Shown here piece after piece: positions 9,139-17,824 of a DNA stretch of 64,000 bases. The first letter of the stretch is position 1. Each line of letters starts with the position of its first letter. Origin of the DNA: an uncultured Succinivibrio sp. (lineage in GTDB: Bacteria > Pseudomonadota > Gammaproteobacteria > Enterobacterales > Succinivibrionaceae); the NCBI GenBank assembly GCA_934218695.1, contig CAKQDA010000005.1:41445-105444 (forward strand). Reading direction: 5' to 3'. The position numbers were made by a program, and so were the translations under genes. The notes under the pieces are model-generated. The model did not search any database. It was not told the DNA's origin and saw only the letters and a program-made list of their open reading frames with translations.

Positions 9139-10704
9139 GTGGAAAGCAAGAAAAAATCAGGACTGCTCAAATCTGGTGCCATTACAGCTTTTGCAACATT
9201 TCTGTCTCGAATTCTTGGAATGCTAAGGGACATAGCCATAGCTTCTCTGCTCGGAGCGTCTCTTTCTGCAGACGTTTATTTCTTTGCAAACAGAATTCCA
9301 AACTTTTTTCGAAGGTTATTTGCCGAAGGAGCCTTTTCACAGGCCTTCGTGCCCGTAATGAGTAAGACTAAGGAAACCCAGGACAGGGAGGACTTAAAAG
9401 ATCTTTTAAACAGGACCACCGGTACGCTGGGTTTTATTGTGCTGATGGTTTCTCTCTTTGGAATGATTCTCTCCCCTGTATTTACAGCCATCTTCGGATG
9501 GGGATGGTTTGAGGCATATCTGCACAACACTGATGAGGCAATTAAATTTACGCAGGCAAGTTTCCTTTTAAAAATTACTTTCCCCTACCTGTTTTTCATT
9601 ACACTTACAGCTCTTACCAGTGCTGTTTTAAATGTTTACGGAAAATTCCTGATCCCTGCCATTACTCCATGTGTACTCAATATTGTGCTTATAAGCTTTG
9701 CCTTTTTTGTAGCGCCTCATTTTTCAGATCCTAACGTGGTGCTTGCTGTCGGTATGGTTGTAGGAGGTGTGCTGCAGCTGGCTTTACAGATACCTTTTAT
9801 TCTGAAACTCAAACTCTTTATCATTCCTAAGTGGGGATGGCATCATGAGGGTGTTACAAAAATAAGAAAACTGATGTTGCCAGCCATCGTGGGAGTGTCA
9901 GCAAGTCAGATCAATCTTATTGTAAATACAGCGTTAGCCTCATTTCTGGCCACAGGTTCTATTTCATACCTTTACTACTCAGACAGATTGTTGGAGTTTC
10001 CTATTGGTATCTTTGCTGTAGCAATTTCCACAGTTATTCTGCCTGCGCTCTCCAAGATCGATATTGCCAAGGCTCATGATAAATACGTCAGGACTCTTGA
10101 CTGGGGTGTAAGACTTGTTCTTTTGCTGGGCATTGCTTCGATGTGTGGCATTATTGCCCTGAGAGAGCCAATTTTAAGAGTTATCTTTATGAGAGGAGCT
10201 TTTACAGCAGAACATGTTTTGCTGTCATCCGCCTCTCTTCTGGCATCTGTATCAGGTCTTTGTGCAATCATGCTGGTAAGAGTGATAGTTCAGGGTTTTG
10301 CGGCAATTCAGGATACCAAAACACCTGTACGCTGCTCAATTTCAGCAATCTGCTCTAACATTGTCTTTAACCTTATCCTGATCTGGCCGTTAGGCTATGT
10401 GGGATTAGCCCTGTCAACAGCACTTGCAGCATACGTAAATATTACTCTTTTAATCTTCTTCCTGAAGAAGAGAAACATCTATACAGTTTCAAAACAGACT
10501 CTTGTATTCGTTCTAAAGGTATTTATTGCAGGAGTTGCCATGGCTCTGGTTATTTTTATGATCAGACCTGAGTTTGAAAGCTGGATTGCCATGACCACCA
10601 TCGAAGCTGCGTTCTACCTTGCGCTTCTGGTTATTGCAGGAGGTATTGTCTTTGCAGCGGTGTGTATGATTTTAGGTATCAGACCTTCAACATTGAGAAT
10701 GTAA
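9139..10704 (+). CDS. murJ: Lipid II flippase MurJ
   Basis: MurJ (MviN) moves lipid II across the inner membrane for peptidoglycan synthesis. Hydrophobic segments spread along the whole length fit the 14-helix MOP-family fold. The LSRILGMLRDIAIA, RIPNFFRRLFAEGAFSQAFVP and LEFPIGIFAVAISTVILPALS motifs match E. coli MurJ. The frame can be extended to GTG at 9073. The GTG at 9139 is preferred because it has AAGG nine bases upstream and yields the normal N-terminus (LLKSGAITAFATFLSR), without an unusual hydrophilic extension. The gene is transcribed away from the origin-like region. Confidence 0.93.
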   Translation: MESKKKSGLLKSGAITAFATFLSRILGMLRDIAIASLLGASLSADVYFFANRIPNFFRRLFAEGAFSQAFVPVMSKTKETQDREDLKDLLNRTTGTLGFIVLMVSLFGMILSPVFTAIFGWGWFEAYLHNTDEAIKFTQASFLLKITFPYLFFITLTALTSAVLNVYGKFLIPAITPCVLNIVLISFAFFVAPHFSDPNVVLAVGMVVGGVLQLALQIPFILKLKLFIIPKWGWHHEGVTKIRKLMLPAIVGVSASQINLIVNTALASFLATGSISYLYYSDRLLEFPIGIFAVAISTVILPALSKIDIAKAHDKYVRTLDWGVRLVLLLGIASMCGIIALREPILRVIFMRGAFTAEHVLLSSASLLASVSGLCAIMLVRVIVQGFAAIQDTKTPVRCSISAICSNIVFNLILIWPLGYVGLALSTALAAYVNITLLIFFLKKRNIYTVSKQTLVFVLKVFIAGVAMALVIFMIRPEFESWIAMTTIEAAFYLALLVIAGGIVFAAVCMILGIRPSTLRM

Positions 10705-10832
10705 AACTCTAACCGATTAAAATTTCAAAGAAAAATGTTTGTCAACGCACATTTATATGTAAATACTTATGATCTTTTACCCGTAATATCTTATAGTTAA
10801 AACAGATATATCAGTGGACTAGGAGATAATTT

Positions 10833-11753
10833 ATGAAAAAGTACAATAACATTTTAGTCGTTGCCGAACCTAAAAAAGATGTTCAGGTTGCACTTAAACG
10901 TGCTTTAGATATCACCCAGTTCAATCCAAAGGCTACTATTACCTTTTTAAGAGTGGCCTATGATTATTCATATGATCTGATTATTCTGAACAAGGTAAAA
11001 GAAAAGCCTGTTCGTGAAGATATCGAACAGACCTATATTGATCATCTTGAGAAGATCATTGAAGAATACAGAACCAAAGCCAATTCTGAGACTACCATTC
11101 TTCCAAAGGTTGTGGAAAATAAGGATGTGGGAGAAGCTGTTGTTGATGAAATCAACAATGGTAAATATGACCTTATCATTAAGGCGGCAAACCATCACGG
11201 AGTGCTCGATTCAATCATTTTCACCCCAATTGACTGGTATATTCTGAGAAATTCACAGATACCTGTAATTATCGCAAAAGATCATGAATGGACAGACGGA
11301 GGAAACATAGTTGTCTGTGTTGACTTCACTTTAAGAGATCATCTAGTTTCAAACGTTGCTATGCTTCGTGAAGCGCAAATCATTGCAAAACTAACCAAGG
11401 GACAAATTCATCTGGTAAATTCAGCTCCTGTTTATTTACCAAGTGTAATGCTTGAAGTACCTCACTATTCTCCTTCACTTTACGAGCAGAGTGTAGTTGA
11501 GGAGCACAAGAACAAGCTGTTGGAGTTTGCTCATAAACACAATATTCCACAGGAATTCTGCCACATTCAGGAAGGAATGCCTGATGATGTAATTCCTCAG
11601 ATCTGCAGAAAACTCAATGCCAAATCTGTATTCATCGGATCAGCAGGACGTTCTGGTTTTATGGCAGCACTGATAGGCAATACCTGTGAAGAAATCGTTG
11701 ATGACATAGATGCTGATTTATACGTACTAAACAGCAAGACTATTGCAAAATAA
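10833..11753 (+). CDS. uspE: Universal stress protein E
   Basis: A 306-residue tandem-Usp protein closely following E. coli UspE. Shared stretches include FTPIDWYILRNSQIPVIIAK in the first half and IQEGMPDDVIPQICRKLNA, IGSAGRSGFMAALIGNT and DADLYVLN in the second. UspE supports stress resistance, motility and adhesion in E. coli; it acts in the cytoplasm and has no known catalytic step. AGGAG lies seven bases before the ATG. A terminator follows at 11794. A second, more diverged tandem-Usp gene is at 923-1813. Confidence 0.92.
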   Translation: MKKYNNILVVAEPKKDVQVALKRALDITQFNPKATITFLRVAYDYSYDLIILNKVKEKPVREDIEQTYIDHLEKIIEEYRTKANSETTILPKVVENKDVGEAVVDEINNGKYDLIIKAANHHGVLDSIIFTPIDWYILRNSQIPVIIAKDHEWTDGGNIVVCVDFTLRDHLVSNVAMLREAQIIAKLTKGQIHLVNSAPVYLPSVMLEVPHYSPSLYEQSVVEEHKNKLLEFAHKHNIPQEFCHIQEGMPDDVIPQICRKLNAKSVFIGSAGRSGFMAALIGNTCEEIVDDIDADLYVLNSKTIAK

Positions 11754-11793
11754 CACTTAACATTTTAAGAACAAGGTATTGCGAACCTTAATC

Positions 11794-11828
11794 GAAGCTG
11801 CGTTCTGATATTAAGACGCAGCTTTTTT
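11794..11828 (+). terminator. Terminator of uspE
   Basis: AAGCTGCGT and ACGCAGCTT pair perfectly around a loop of about 11 bases and run into a T6 tract, about 40 bases after the uspE stop. Confidence 0.9.
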
Positions 11829-12016
11829 GTATACTCTGTTTAGTGTTTACTCTCTAATACATGTCTTTAGATAAATGACAACTGAACAATAATGAAATAA
11901 CAGTTTTAAGTGAAATTTTGGCATAAATATCAGTAGGAATAGAGAGATACACTCAACATATTCAAGGATAAAATCTGATAATTAGACGCAGGAAGATACA
12001 GGACAAGATCAGCTCT

Positions 12017-13828
12017 ATGTCAGATGTTAAAAAGTTTAATGATTTACCTACCGGTGTTGAAAAATTTGCACAGGTCATTACTCAACACAAATACTATGTT
12101 GATAAGACCTTATATCTGAAATCTGTCTTTGAAAATGACGGAAGTGCCGTACTTCTGTTTACCCGCCCCCGCAGATTTGGCAAAACTCTGCTGATGAACA
12201 TGTTTGCTGACTTTTTACGCATAAAAGATAATACTGAAGATGAAGAGCAGACGACCTCTGTAGACAATACAATCCTGTTTAAAGATACTTCAGTCATGAA
12301 GGATGCGGCCTTTGTTGAAAAACATATGGGACAGTATCCTGTAATTTTCATATCTCTAAAAAATGTCAAAGGCGATAACTTTACAGAAGCTTATGAGAAT
12401 TTAGCCGAGGAAATCTCAAACCTTGCAAATGACTTTAACTATCTTTTAGAAAGTAACAGTCTGTCTGACATAGAAAAAAGAAAAATAGCCCGACTTCTTG
12501 ATGATGAATACCTTAAAGACCAGAATAACAAATCTGTTTTAACCTCATCACTAAAAGTACTTTCAAAATCACTTTATAAGCATTTTAAGCGACAGACAGT
12601 TATCCTTATTGATGAGTATGATGTTCCTCTTGCAAAAGCTGCTGAAAAGAAATACCACGATAAGATGGTAACTTTAATGTCATCTTTCTTTGATGTTTTA
12701 AAAAGCACACCAAGCAATACCACAAGGTATTCAGCTCCCGTATTTAAAGTGGTAATGACAGGCTGTTTAAAAGTAGCAAAGAACTCAATTTTTACCGGAG
12801 TCAACAACGTAGTGGTAAATACAGTTCTTAACACCCAGTCTCAGTTTACATCCATCATAGGTTTTAATAAGAATGAGACTGAAAAACTCCTTGAGGACTA
12901 TAACCTTGCAGACTATAAGGATATGGTCAGAGAGAACTATGACGGATACCGTTTCTATAATGACGAGATATTCTGTCCCTGGGATGTGATTAACTTTGTG
13001 TCCAATAATTACAAACACAAACTTAACTCGACTGAGTCAGATATAAAACCAGACAACTACTGGATCAACACCAGCTCCTCTGAAATTCTAAAGGAATACA
13101 TTGCATATCTTGGTGATTCTATAAGACAGCAGTTGCAGGATCTTGTTGACAGAAAAACCATTGAAGTCTGCGTCAATGATTCTATGAATTATGACGACCT
13201 GAAACTTCATGATCCTGATGATTTCTTCTCTTTACTGTTGCACACAGGTTATCTGACAGCTGTAGGTAACACATCTGAGAATAACTACACGGTTAAAATC
13301 CCTAATAATGAAATATTAGAGTGTTTTAACTCCAATATCAGAGGTGTATTCAAAGATAAAATCACAGCAGGACCTGATCATAAGGCTGAAAAATTAGCTG
13401 CAGCTCTGTTAAAAGGAGATGAAGAGACTGCTGAAGACATTCTTTCAGAAGTGATTTTGTCTTATGTATCTACAAGAGATTTTGCTACAAAGTCAAAACC
13501 CGAGAACTTCTATCAGGGATTTTTATCAGGAATATTTGCAAACTGCGATAAGGTGATCTCCGATTACAGGTCAAATTCAGATGCTAGCTTTGGATACCTT
13601 GATTTTGCATTTAAAGATACATTTGGCAAAACCGCTGTGGTAATAGAAATTAAATCTTGCTTAACTTCTGATGAACTAGTCAAAACACAGCATCTGGCTT
13701 TAGAACAGATTAAAGAGCTGAAATACGCTGAAAGCTATATTAAAGATGACTCTGTAAGACATATGTACGCTTATGCTGTTGTATTCTCTAATAAATACTG
13801 CAGAGTGAAAGCTGAAATTCTGAAATAA
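12017..13828 (+). CDS. AAA-ATPase-like / PD-(D/E)XK nuclease-fold protein
   Basis: A 603-residue protein of the AAA-ATPase_like plus PD-(D/E)XK_9 family, often present in many copies in gut anaerobes and without an established function. The N-terminus has the family opening FNDLPTGVEKF and YYVDKTLYLKSVF. A Walker A-like RPRRFGKT lies at about residues 50-57 and Walker B VILIDEYD at 195-202. The C-terminus has a nuclease-like LDFAF (near 529) and VVIEIKS (near 544), which fits the D...ExK signature. The ATG at 12017 has only a distant AGGA upstream. It stands alone between uspE and a transporter gene. The protein may act on nucleic acid, but no substrate can be given. Confidence 0.8.
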   Translation: MSDVKKFNDLPTGVEKFAQVITQHKYYVDKTLYLKSVFENDGSAVLLFTRPRRFGKTLLMNMFADFLRIKDNTEDEEQTTSVDNTILFKDTSVMKDAAFVEKHMGQYPVIFISLKNVKGDNFTEAYENLAEEISNLANDFNYLLESNSLSDIEKRKIARLLDDEYLKDQNNKSVLTSSLKVLSKSLYKHFKRQTVILIDEYDVPLAKAAEKKYHDKMVTLMSSFFDVLKSTPSNTTRYSAPVFKVVMTGCLKVAKNSIFTGVNNVVVNTVLNTQSQFTSIIGFNKNETEKLLEDYNLADYKDMVRENYDGYRFYNDEIFCPWDVINFVSNNYKHKLNSTESDIKPDNYWINTSSSEILKEYIAYLGDSIRQQLQDLVDRKTIEVCVNDSMNYDDLKLHDPDDFFSLLLHTGYLTAVGNTSENNYTVKIPNNEILECFNSNIRGVFKDKITAGPDHKAEKLAAALLKGDEETAEDILSEVILSYVSTRDFATKSKPENFYQGFLSGIFANCDKVISDYRSNSDASFGYLDFAFKDTFGKTAVVIEIKSCLTSDELVKTQHLALEQIKELKYAESYIKDDSVRHMYAYAVVFSNKYCRVKAEILK

Positions 13829-13833
13829 ATATA

Positions 13834-13856
13834 AAAAGACTGTGCTCTTTTTTTAC
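13834..13856 (+). terminator. Weak terminator after the AAA-ATPase/nuclease-fold gene
   Basis: AAAAAGA and TCTTTTT pair around a six-base loop with a T run, immediately after the stop. The stem is A/T-rich, hence weak. Confidence 0.45.
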
Positions 13857-13970
13857 ATTAATTCACCAAAAAGCAGATATATGCACAGAAATAATTATTT
13901 TTAGAAAACCTTAAAAATTTTGATTAGAATATGCGCATTGATTTAGGTGAACAATAACAATGTAAAGAAA

Positions 13971-14909
13971 ATGTCTGATTCCTTAATTAACGCATATACA
14001 GTTATCCTGATTTTTCTGTTTGGGTACTTTTTCAAACGCTTCAAGCTCGTTTCCATAAAAACAGCACGTGATCTTTCCTACGTTGTCATGTACGTAACCC
14101 TACCATGCGCAATTTTAGGTGGTTCTTCAGGAGAAATTGATCTTCAGACCAGCATGTTCTTCATTCTGCCACTCTCTTTCATTGTAGGACTTGTGCTGCC
14201 ACTAATCGGTTATTTTCTGTACAGGAAACAGCCAGACAGGTGCGTTTATACCATGTTAAATTTAGGTGGATTTAATATAGGTAATTTTGTGTTGCCTTTC
14301 ATGCAGTCAATTCTGTCTCCAGAAGGATTTATCGCGCTCTGCCTGTTTGACGTCATTAATGCCTTTTTTTGTTTTGGCGGAGTTTACTGTCTGGCTCTGT
14401 ATTTAAACAGAAAGGGCTTTGACTCAGGAGAGAAAATAGATCTGAAAAAGATCTTAATTGAACTTGCAAAATCTATCACCTCATACTGCTGCATTCTGTC
14501 AGTGGCACTGTCAGCAACTGGTGTGGTTATGCCAAAAGAAATCTTAGAGCCAGTAAAACTGATAGGAAGTTCAAATACATTCCTATGTATGTTTGTAATT
14601 GGTGTGGCTCTAAATTTTGATATGAACTTTGCAGGTATAAAACGAATTCTGACAATGCTGTTCCTGCGCTATGGTTCCGCTTTTGTCATTGCCATCATGA
14701 TTTGGACCTTACTTCCATTCTCTCCTATGGTGCGTTTTGTTTTAGTGGCAATTACCTTTGCACCAATTACATCTCTGGCTCCAATTACAGCGATAAGATG
14801 TCTGCCTCAGTTTGCAGAGGATTCGGCAAACCTTAACATGATGTCTGTAATAACATCTGTAATCATCATTACAATGTTAAATGCTTCAGCTCCACTGTTT
14901 TTAGGATAA
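13971..14909 (+). CDS. AEC-family (auxin efflux carrier-like) transporter
   Basis: The protein has about ten hydrophobic segments and the AEC-family N-terminus (YTVILIFLFGYFFKR, then SYVVMYVTLPCAIL). The mid-protein GGFNIGNFVLPFMQS and C-terminal AITFAPITSLAPITAI also fit. AEC carriers move small organic anions such as malate or malonate, or other metabolites, across the inner membrane; the substrate cannot be told here. The start is uncertain: ATG 13971 places the first helix close to the N-terminus, as in relatives, while an in-frame GTG at 13947 adds eight polar residues. Neither has a strong ribosome binding site. It is convergent with the biotin genes. Confidence 0.78.
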   Translation: MSDSLINAYTVILIFLFGYFFKRFKLVSIKTARDLSYVVMYVTLPCAILGGSSGEIDLQTSMFFILPLSFIVGLVLPLIGYFLYRKQPDRCVYTMLNLGGFNIGNFVLPFMQSILSPEGFIALCLFDVINAFFCFGGVYCLALYLNRKGFDSGEKIDLKKILIELAKSITSYCCILSVALSATGVVMPKEILEPVKLIGSSNTFLCMFVIGVALNFDMNFAGIKRILTMLFLRYGSAFVIAIMIWTLLPFSPMVRFVLVAITFAPITSLAPITAIRCLPQFAEDSANLNMMSVITSVIIITMLNASAPLFLG

Positions 14910-14913
14910 AACA

Positions 14914-14981
14914 AAGAAAAAGCAAGCTTTCAAGTAAGGAGAGACTGCCTTTTTACAGTATTAAAAAGCTTACTTTTTCAC
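14914..14981. terminator. Long inverted repeat between convergent genes
   Basis: GAAAAAG-C-AAGCTTT at the left pairs with AAAGCTT-A-CTTTTTC at the right across a spacer of about 38 bases. The right arm includes the last codons of bioC. It sits between two convergent stops and could end transcription from both sides. Confidence 0.45.
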
Positions 14982-15731
14982 AACTGCAATAAAATAACTC
15001 CAGGTAAGCCTTACACCTTCTTTTGCAGTGTATCTGTCTTCATAGTTTTTAATAAAGTCGTTTAATCTTGATTTGGTCCAGATGCTGTGAGTAAGGCCAC
15101 TTACCCCCGTATTTTTAAAAGAGCGCAACATTGTCTTCACATCCTGATAATATGAGACAAACTCCATTTTCTTTATACTGTAGTTAGAGCCACATTTGTC
15201 TAAAATACCTTTAAGGGAATCTTCATCAATATAATCAAGCCCCACACTAGAGCACTCTTTTAATTCGTAAAAGTTATCTTTGGCAAAAATTGTAAATGCT
15301 AAAATTCCATCCTTTTCAAGGTGATCTGAATAGTTTAAAAGATCATTTTCTAGATCTTTTAACCACTGGAAGCAGGCATTTGAAATTATAAGAGAATAGT
15401 TCTTTGTAAGTTCCAGACTGTCGGCATCAGCCTGAAAGAAAGTAAGTTTACAGTTTTGAAAGGCATCTGTATCTTTAAACTTGTCTTTACACAAACTGAG
15501 CATATCAGAGGAAAGATCATTAAGTTCAAGAAATGACAGTTTCAAATTTTTTAAAATAAGCTCTGAAAGCTGTCCTGTACCACAGCCTATTTCCAGAACC
15601 TTATCAAAATTCTTTTCAGGCAAAGCATGAATTAACTCATGTGCCATTGTGTTTTGAACACAGGCACTGTTTTCATAGGTTGCACTTGCCCTGGAAAAAC
15701 TCTTTTGAATACTGTCTTTTGTGATTTGCAT
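14970..15731 (-). CDS. bioC: Malonyl-ACP O-methyltransferase
   Basis: BioC methylates malonyl-ACP with S-adenosylmethionine, which lets fatty acid synthesis build the pimeloyl chain of biotin. The 253-residue protein starts with KDSIQKSFSRASATYE, typical of BioC, followed by the SAM-binding motif VLEIGCGTGQ (45-54) and the later SNACFQWLKD segment. It begins only 6 bases after the bioG stop on the same strand, making it the last gene of a bioF-bioG-bioC operon. The start is ATG. Confidence 0.93.
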   Translation of the reverse strand: MQITKDSIQKSFSRASATYENSACVQNTMAHELIHALPEKNFDKVLEIGCGTGQLSELILKNLKLSFLELNDLSSDMLSLCKDKFKDTDAFQNCKLTFFQADADSLELTKNYSLIISNACFQWLKDLENDLLNYSDHLEKDGILAFTIFAKDNFYELKECSSVGLDYIDEDSLKGILDKCGSNYSIKKMEFVSYYQDVKTMLRSFKNTGVSGLTHSIWTKSRLNDFIKNYEDRYTAKEGVRLTWSYFIAVVKK

Positions 15732-15737
15732 TACTTG

Positions 15738-16427
15738 TTATCGCTGTTTCAGACGTAAAGCTGAGGTCTGGATTATAAAAGATGTATAAAAGTCATCCTT
15801 GCTGTAATGTCCATACTCACTTTCAATTACATCCATTCTGTGTAAATCGCATGATCTTATTACATTTCTAGGAGAAAAGATCTTGTCTTTTTTACCAACA
15901 ATTGTCGAGTCATAGACAAAATCTGAAACTAGAGGTTCTCTTGAAAAAGGAATTAACGCTTCAAGTTCAGCTTTCAACGAATCCACTGATCTGTCAGGTC
16001 TGTTTACCATATATTCACAAAACAGCAATTTGTCAGAGCACATACGCCTGTAGAACTTTACAGCATTTTTCTCATCAAGGGCATCAATAGTGGCCTGCCA
16101 CATTGATAATGGGATCCCCAGAGTATCGTCTATGCCTTCTAACGTTCCATTTATGGCTGTGCTGATCTTTACCTTCTTTAACAGACCATATTTGTTTAAA
16201 ACCTTTGGCGCTGCCATGACTCCCATAGACCAGGCAATAAGACAGATCTCATCAAATCCGTCGAACACATCTGGATCAAAATTCCTGTTCGTATAGTCGT
16301 AAACCAGAGCTAAGGAATCTTCAGATTGATTTTTTAAATATAAAAAAGGTCTCTCATCCTGACCGTATCCTAAAAATACAAGATTAAGTCTCTTGGTATC
16401 GCTTTTGTTTACAAAATACTGTTTCAT
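15738..16427 (-). CDS. bioG: BioG-type pimeloyl-ACP methyl ester esterase
   Basis: A 229-residue alpha/beta-hydrolase of the DUF452/BioG family. BioG removes the methyl ester from pimeloyl-ACP methyl ester and replaces BioH in Haemophilus-type biotin pathways. The nucleophile motif is AWSMGV with Ser67, followed by the family segments INGTLEGIDDTLGIP and FYRRMCSD. The GYGQDERPF segment near residue 20 corresponds to the usual oxyanion region. It is packed between bioF (10-base gap) and bioC (6-base gap), which fits the assignment. The start is ATG. Confidence 0.9.
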   Translation of the reverse strand: MKQYFVNKSDTKRLNLVFLGYGQDERPFLYLKNQSEDSLALVYDYTNRNFDPDVFDGFDEICLIAWSMGVMAAPKVLNKYGLLKKVKISTAINGTLEGIDDTLGIPLSMWQATIDALDEKNAVKFYRRMCSDKLLFCEYMVNRPDRSVDSLKAELEALIPFSREPLVSDFVYDSTIVGKKDKIFSPRNVIRSCDLHRMDVIESEYGHYSKDDFYTSFIIQTSALRLKQR

Positions 16428-16437
16428 AACTGTTTTC

Positions 16438-17634
16438 TTATAATTCTGTTTTTGAGAAGGCTTTTATTATATCCGATAAATGTTCAACTTCACTGTCTGT
16501 TAGTGAAGCTGTAAGTGACAGTCTGAGCCTTGCTTTCCCTTTAGGAACTGTAGGATGACGTATAGGCATTGCATAAAAGCCATGCTCTTTAAAAAATTCG
16601 CATGCTCTGACAGCTTTTTCATTTTCCTGTGTTATTACAGGAATTATCTGAGACGCTGACACATTCTCATAGCCACAGTCTTTTAGGGTGTTGTGAATAA
16701 AGGAGCTGATTTTATGCAGACGCTCTCTTAAATCGTTTCTCTTCTGCATGTATTTAACCATAAAGTCTGCGTGTGCAAAGGAAAGCGGGGATAATGCAGT
16801 TGAAAAGATAAGAGAACGTGCAGTGTTGATTAGATAATCTCGTGCTGTTTCATTACAAAGAATACAGGCTCCCTGTGAACCTAAACCTTTACCAAAGGTG
16901 GTTAAAATAAAATCAATGTCAGATGTAACCTGATTTAAAGCACAGAGACCTGCTCCTTTGTCAGAGTATAAACAGAATGAGTGAGCCTCATCGACATATA
17001 AATAGACGTTGCTGAATTTATGTTTGAGTTCTACAAGTCTCTTTAAATTGCAACTGTCGCCATCCATGCTGAATACAGCTTCTGTAACAACGATTACGGA
17101 ATCATACCTGTCTGCATGGGCATTGAGTAACTTTTCAAGATGTTCATAGTCATTGTGAGCGTAACGGAGACATTTGCCTTTTGCTGTCATCATGCCGTCA
17201 ATAATGGAGGCATGAGCAAGCTTATCTGCAAGGATCAGATTGTTCTCTGTAGCAAGAGCACTGATAACACCACTGTTGGCAGAAAAACCAGAATTAAAAA
17301 ACAGAGCCTTTTTACCAAAAAGTGTCTCCATGGTATTTTCAGCATCACCATAGGACAGGTGAGCTCCTGTTAAAAGAGGTGAACCTGAAGATGACAGTCT
17401 GATATCATCATTTAGCTTTTTCTGACTGTCTGCAGACAGAACCGAAGAAAGAAACTCTTTTGCAAGATCAAGATTAGATGCTAATCCTAAATAATCATTT
17501 GAAGACAAATTTACATATTCATGTGAATCAACAATGATCCTTGTGCCACTCTGATATTTTGATTTTACAGTACGCAACTGCCCGAGCTTTTTGCTGTTAT
17601 CCAAAAGCTCCTGCATTTTCTGATATAAACCCAC
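16438..17634 (-). CDS. bioF: 8-amino-7-oxononanoate synthase
   Basis: BioF is a pyridoxal-phosphate enzyme that condenses pimeloyl-ACP with L-alanine, the first step of biotin ring assembly. The 398-residue protein shows NLSSNDYLGLA, SSGSPLLTGAHLSYGDAEN, FNSGFSANSGVI, LYVDEAHSFCLYSDKGAG and the PLP-lysine motif TFGKGLGSQGA. The start is GTG, with AAGG six bases upstream. It leads the operon bioF-bioG-bioC and is divergent from pepD. bioA, bioB and bioD are not in the window. Confidence 0.94.
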   Translation of the reverse strand: MGLYQKMQELLDNSKKLGQLRTVKSKYQSGTRIIVDSHEYVNLSSNDYLGLASNLDLAKEFLSSVLSADSQKKLNDDIRLSSSGSPLLTGAHLSYGDAENTMETLFGKKALFFNSGFSANSGVISALATENNLILADKLAHASIIDGMMTAKGKCLRYAHNDYEHLEKLLNAHADRYDSVIVVTEAVFSMDGDSCNLKRLVELKHKFSNVYLYVDEAHSFCLYSDKGAGLCALNQVTSDIDFILTTFGKGLGSQGACILCNETARDYLINTARSLIFSTALSPLSFAHADFMVKYMQKRNDLRERLHKISSFIHNTLKDCGYENVSASQIIPVITQENEKAVRACEFFKEHGFYAMPIRHPTVPKGKARLRLSLTASLTDSEVEHLSDIIKAFSKTEL

Positions 17635-17824
17635 GTCAACCTTCTTGATAAATAAAATTTACATTGAAATTCAGTAAGAAATTCGAGGAGAAGAAAAATA
17701 ATCTGGTCAAAAGTTACGCATAAATGTAATTTTGACAATAAAAACAGGTAAAAAACGGTTATAATATCAGCTTAAATAGCAAAAGAATTTAATAATGTCA
17801 AATAATCAGAATTAAGGTTTAAAA

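Noticed and set aside
17635-17824. BirA operator in the bioF-pepD divergent region
   Set aside because: I looked for a TTGTNAACC-type dyad and found none convincing.
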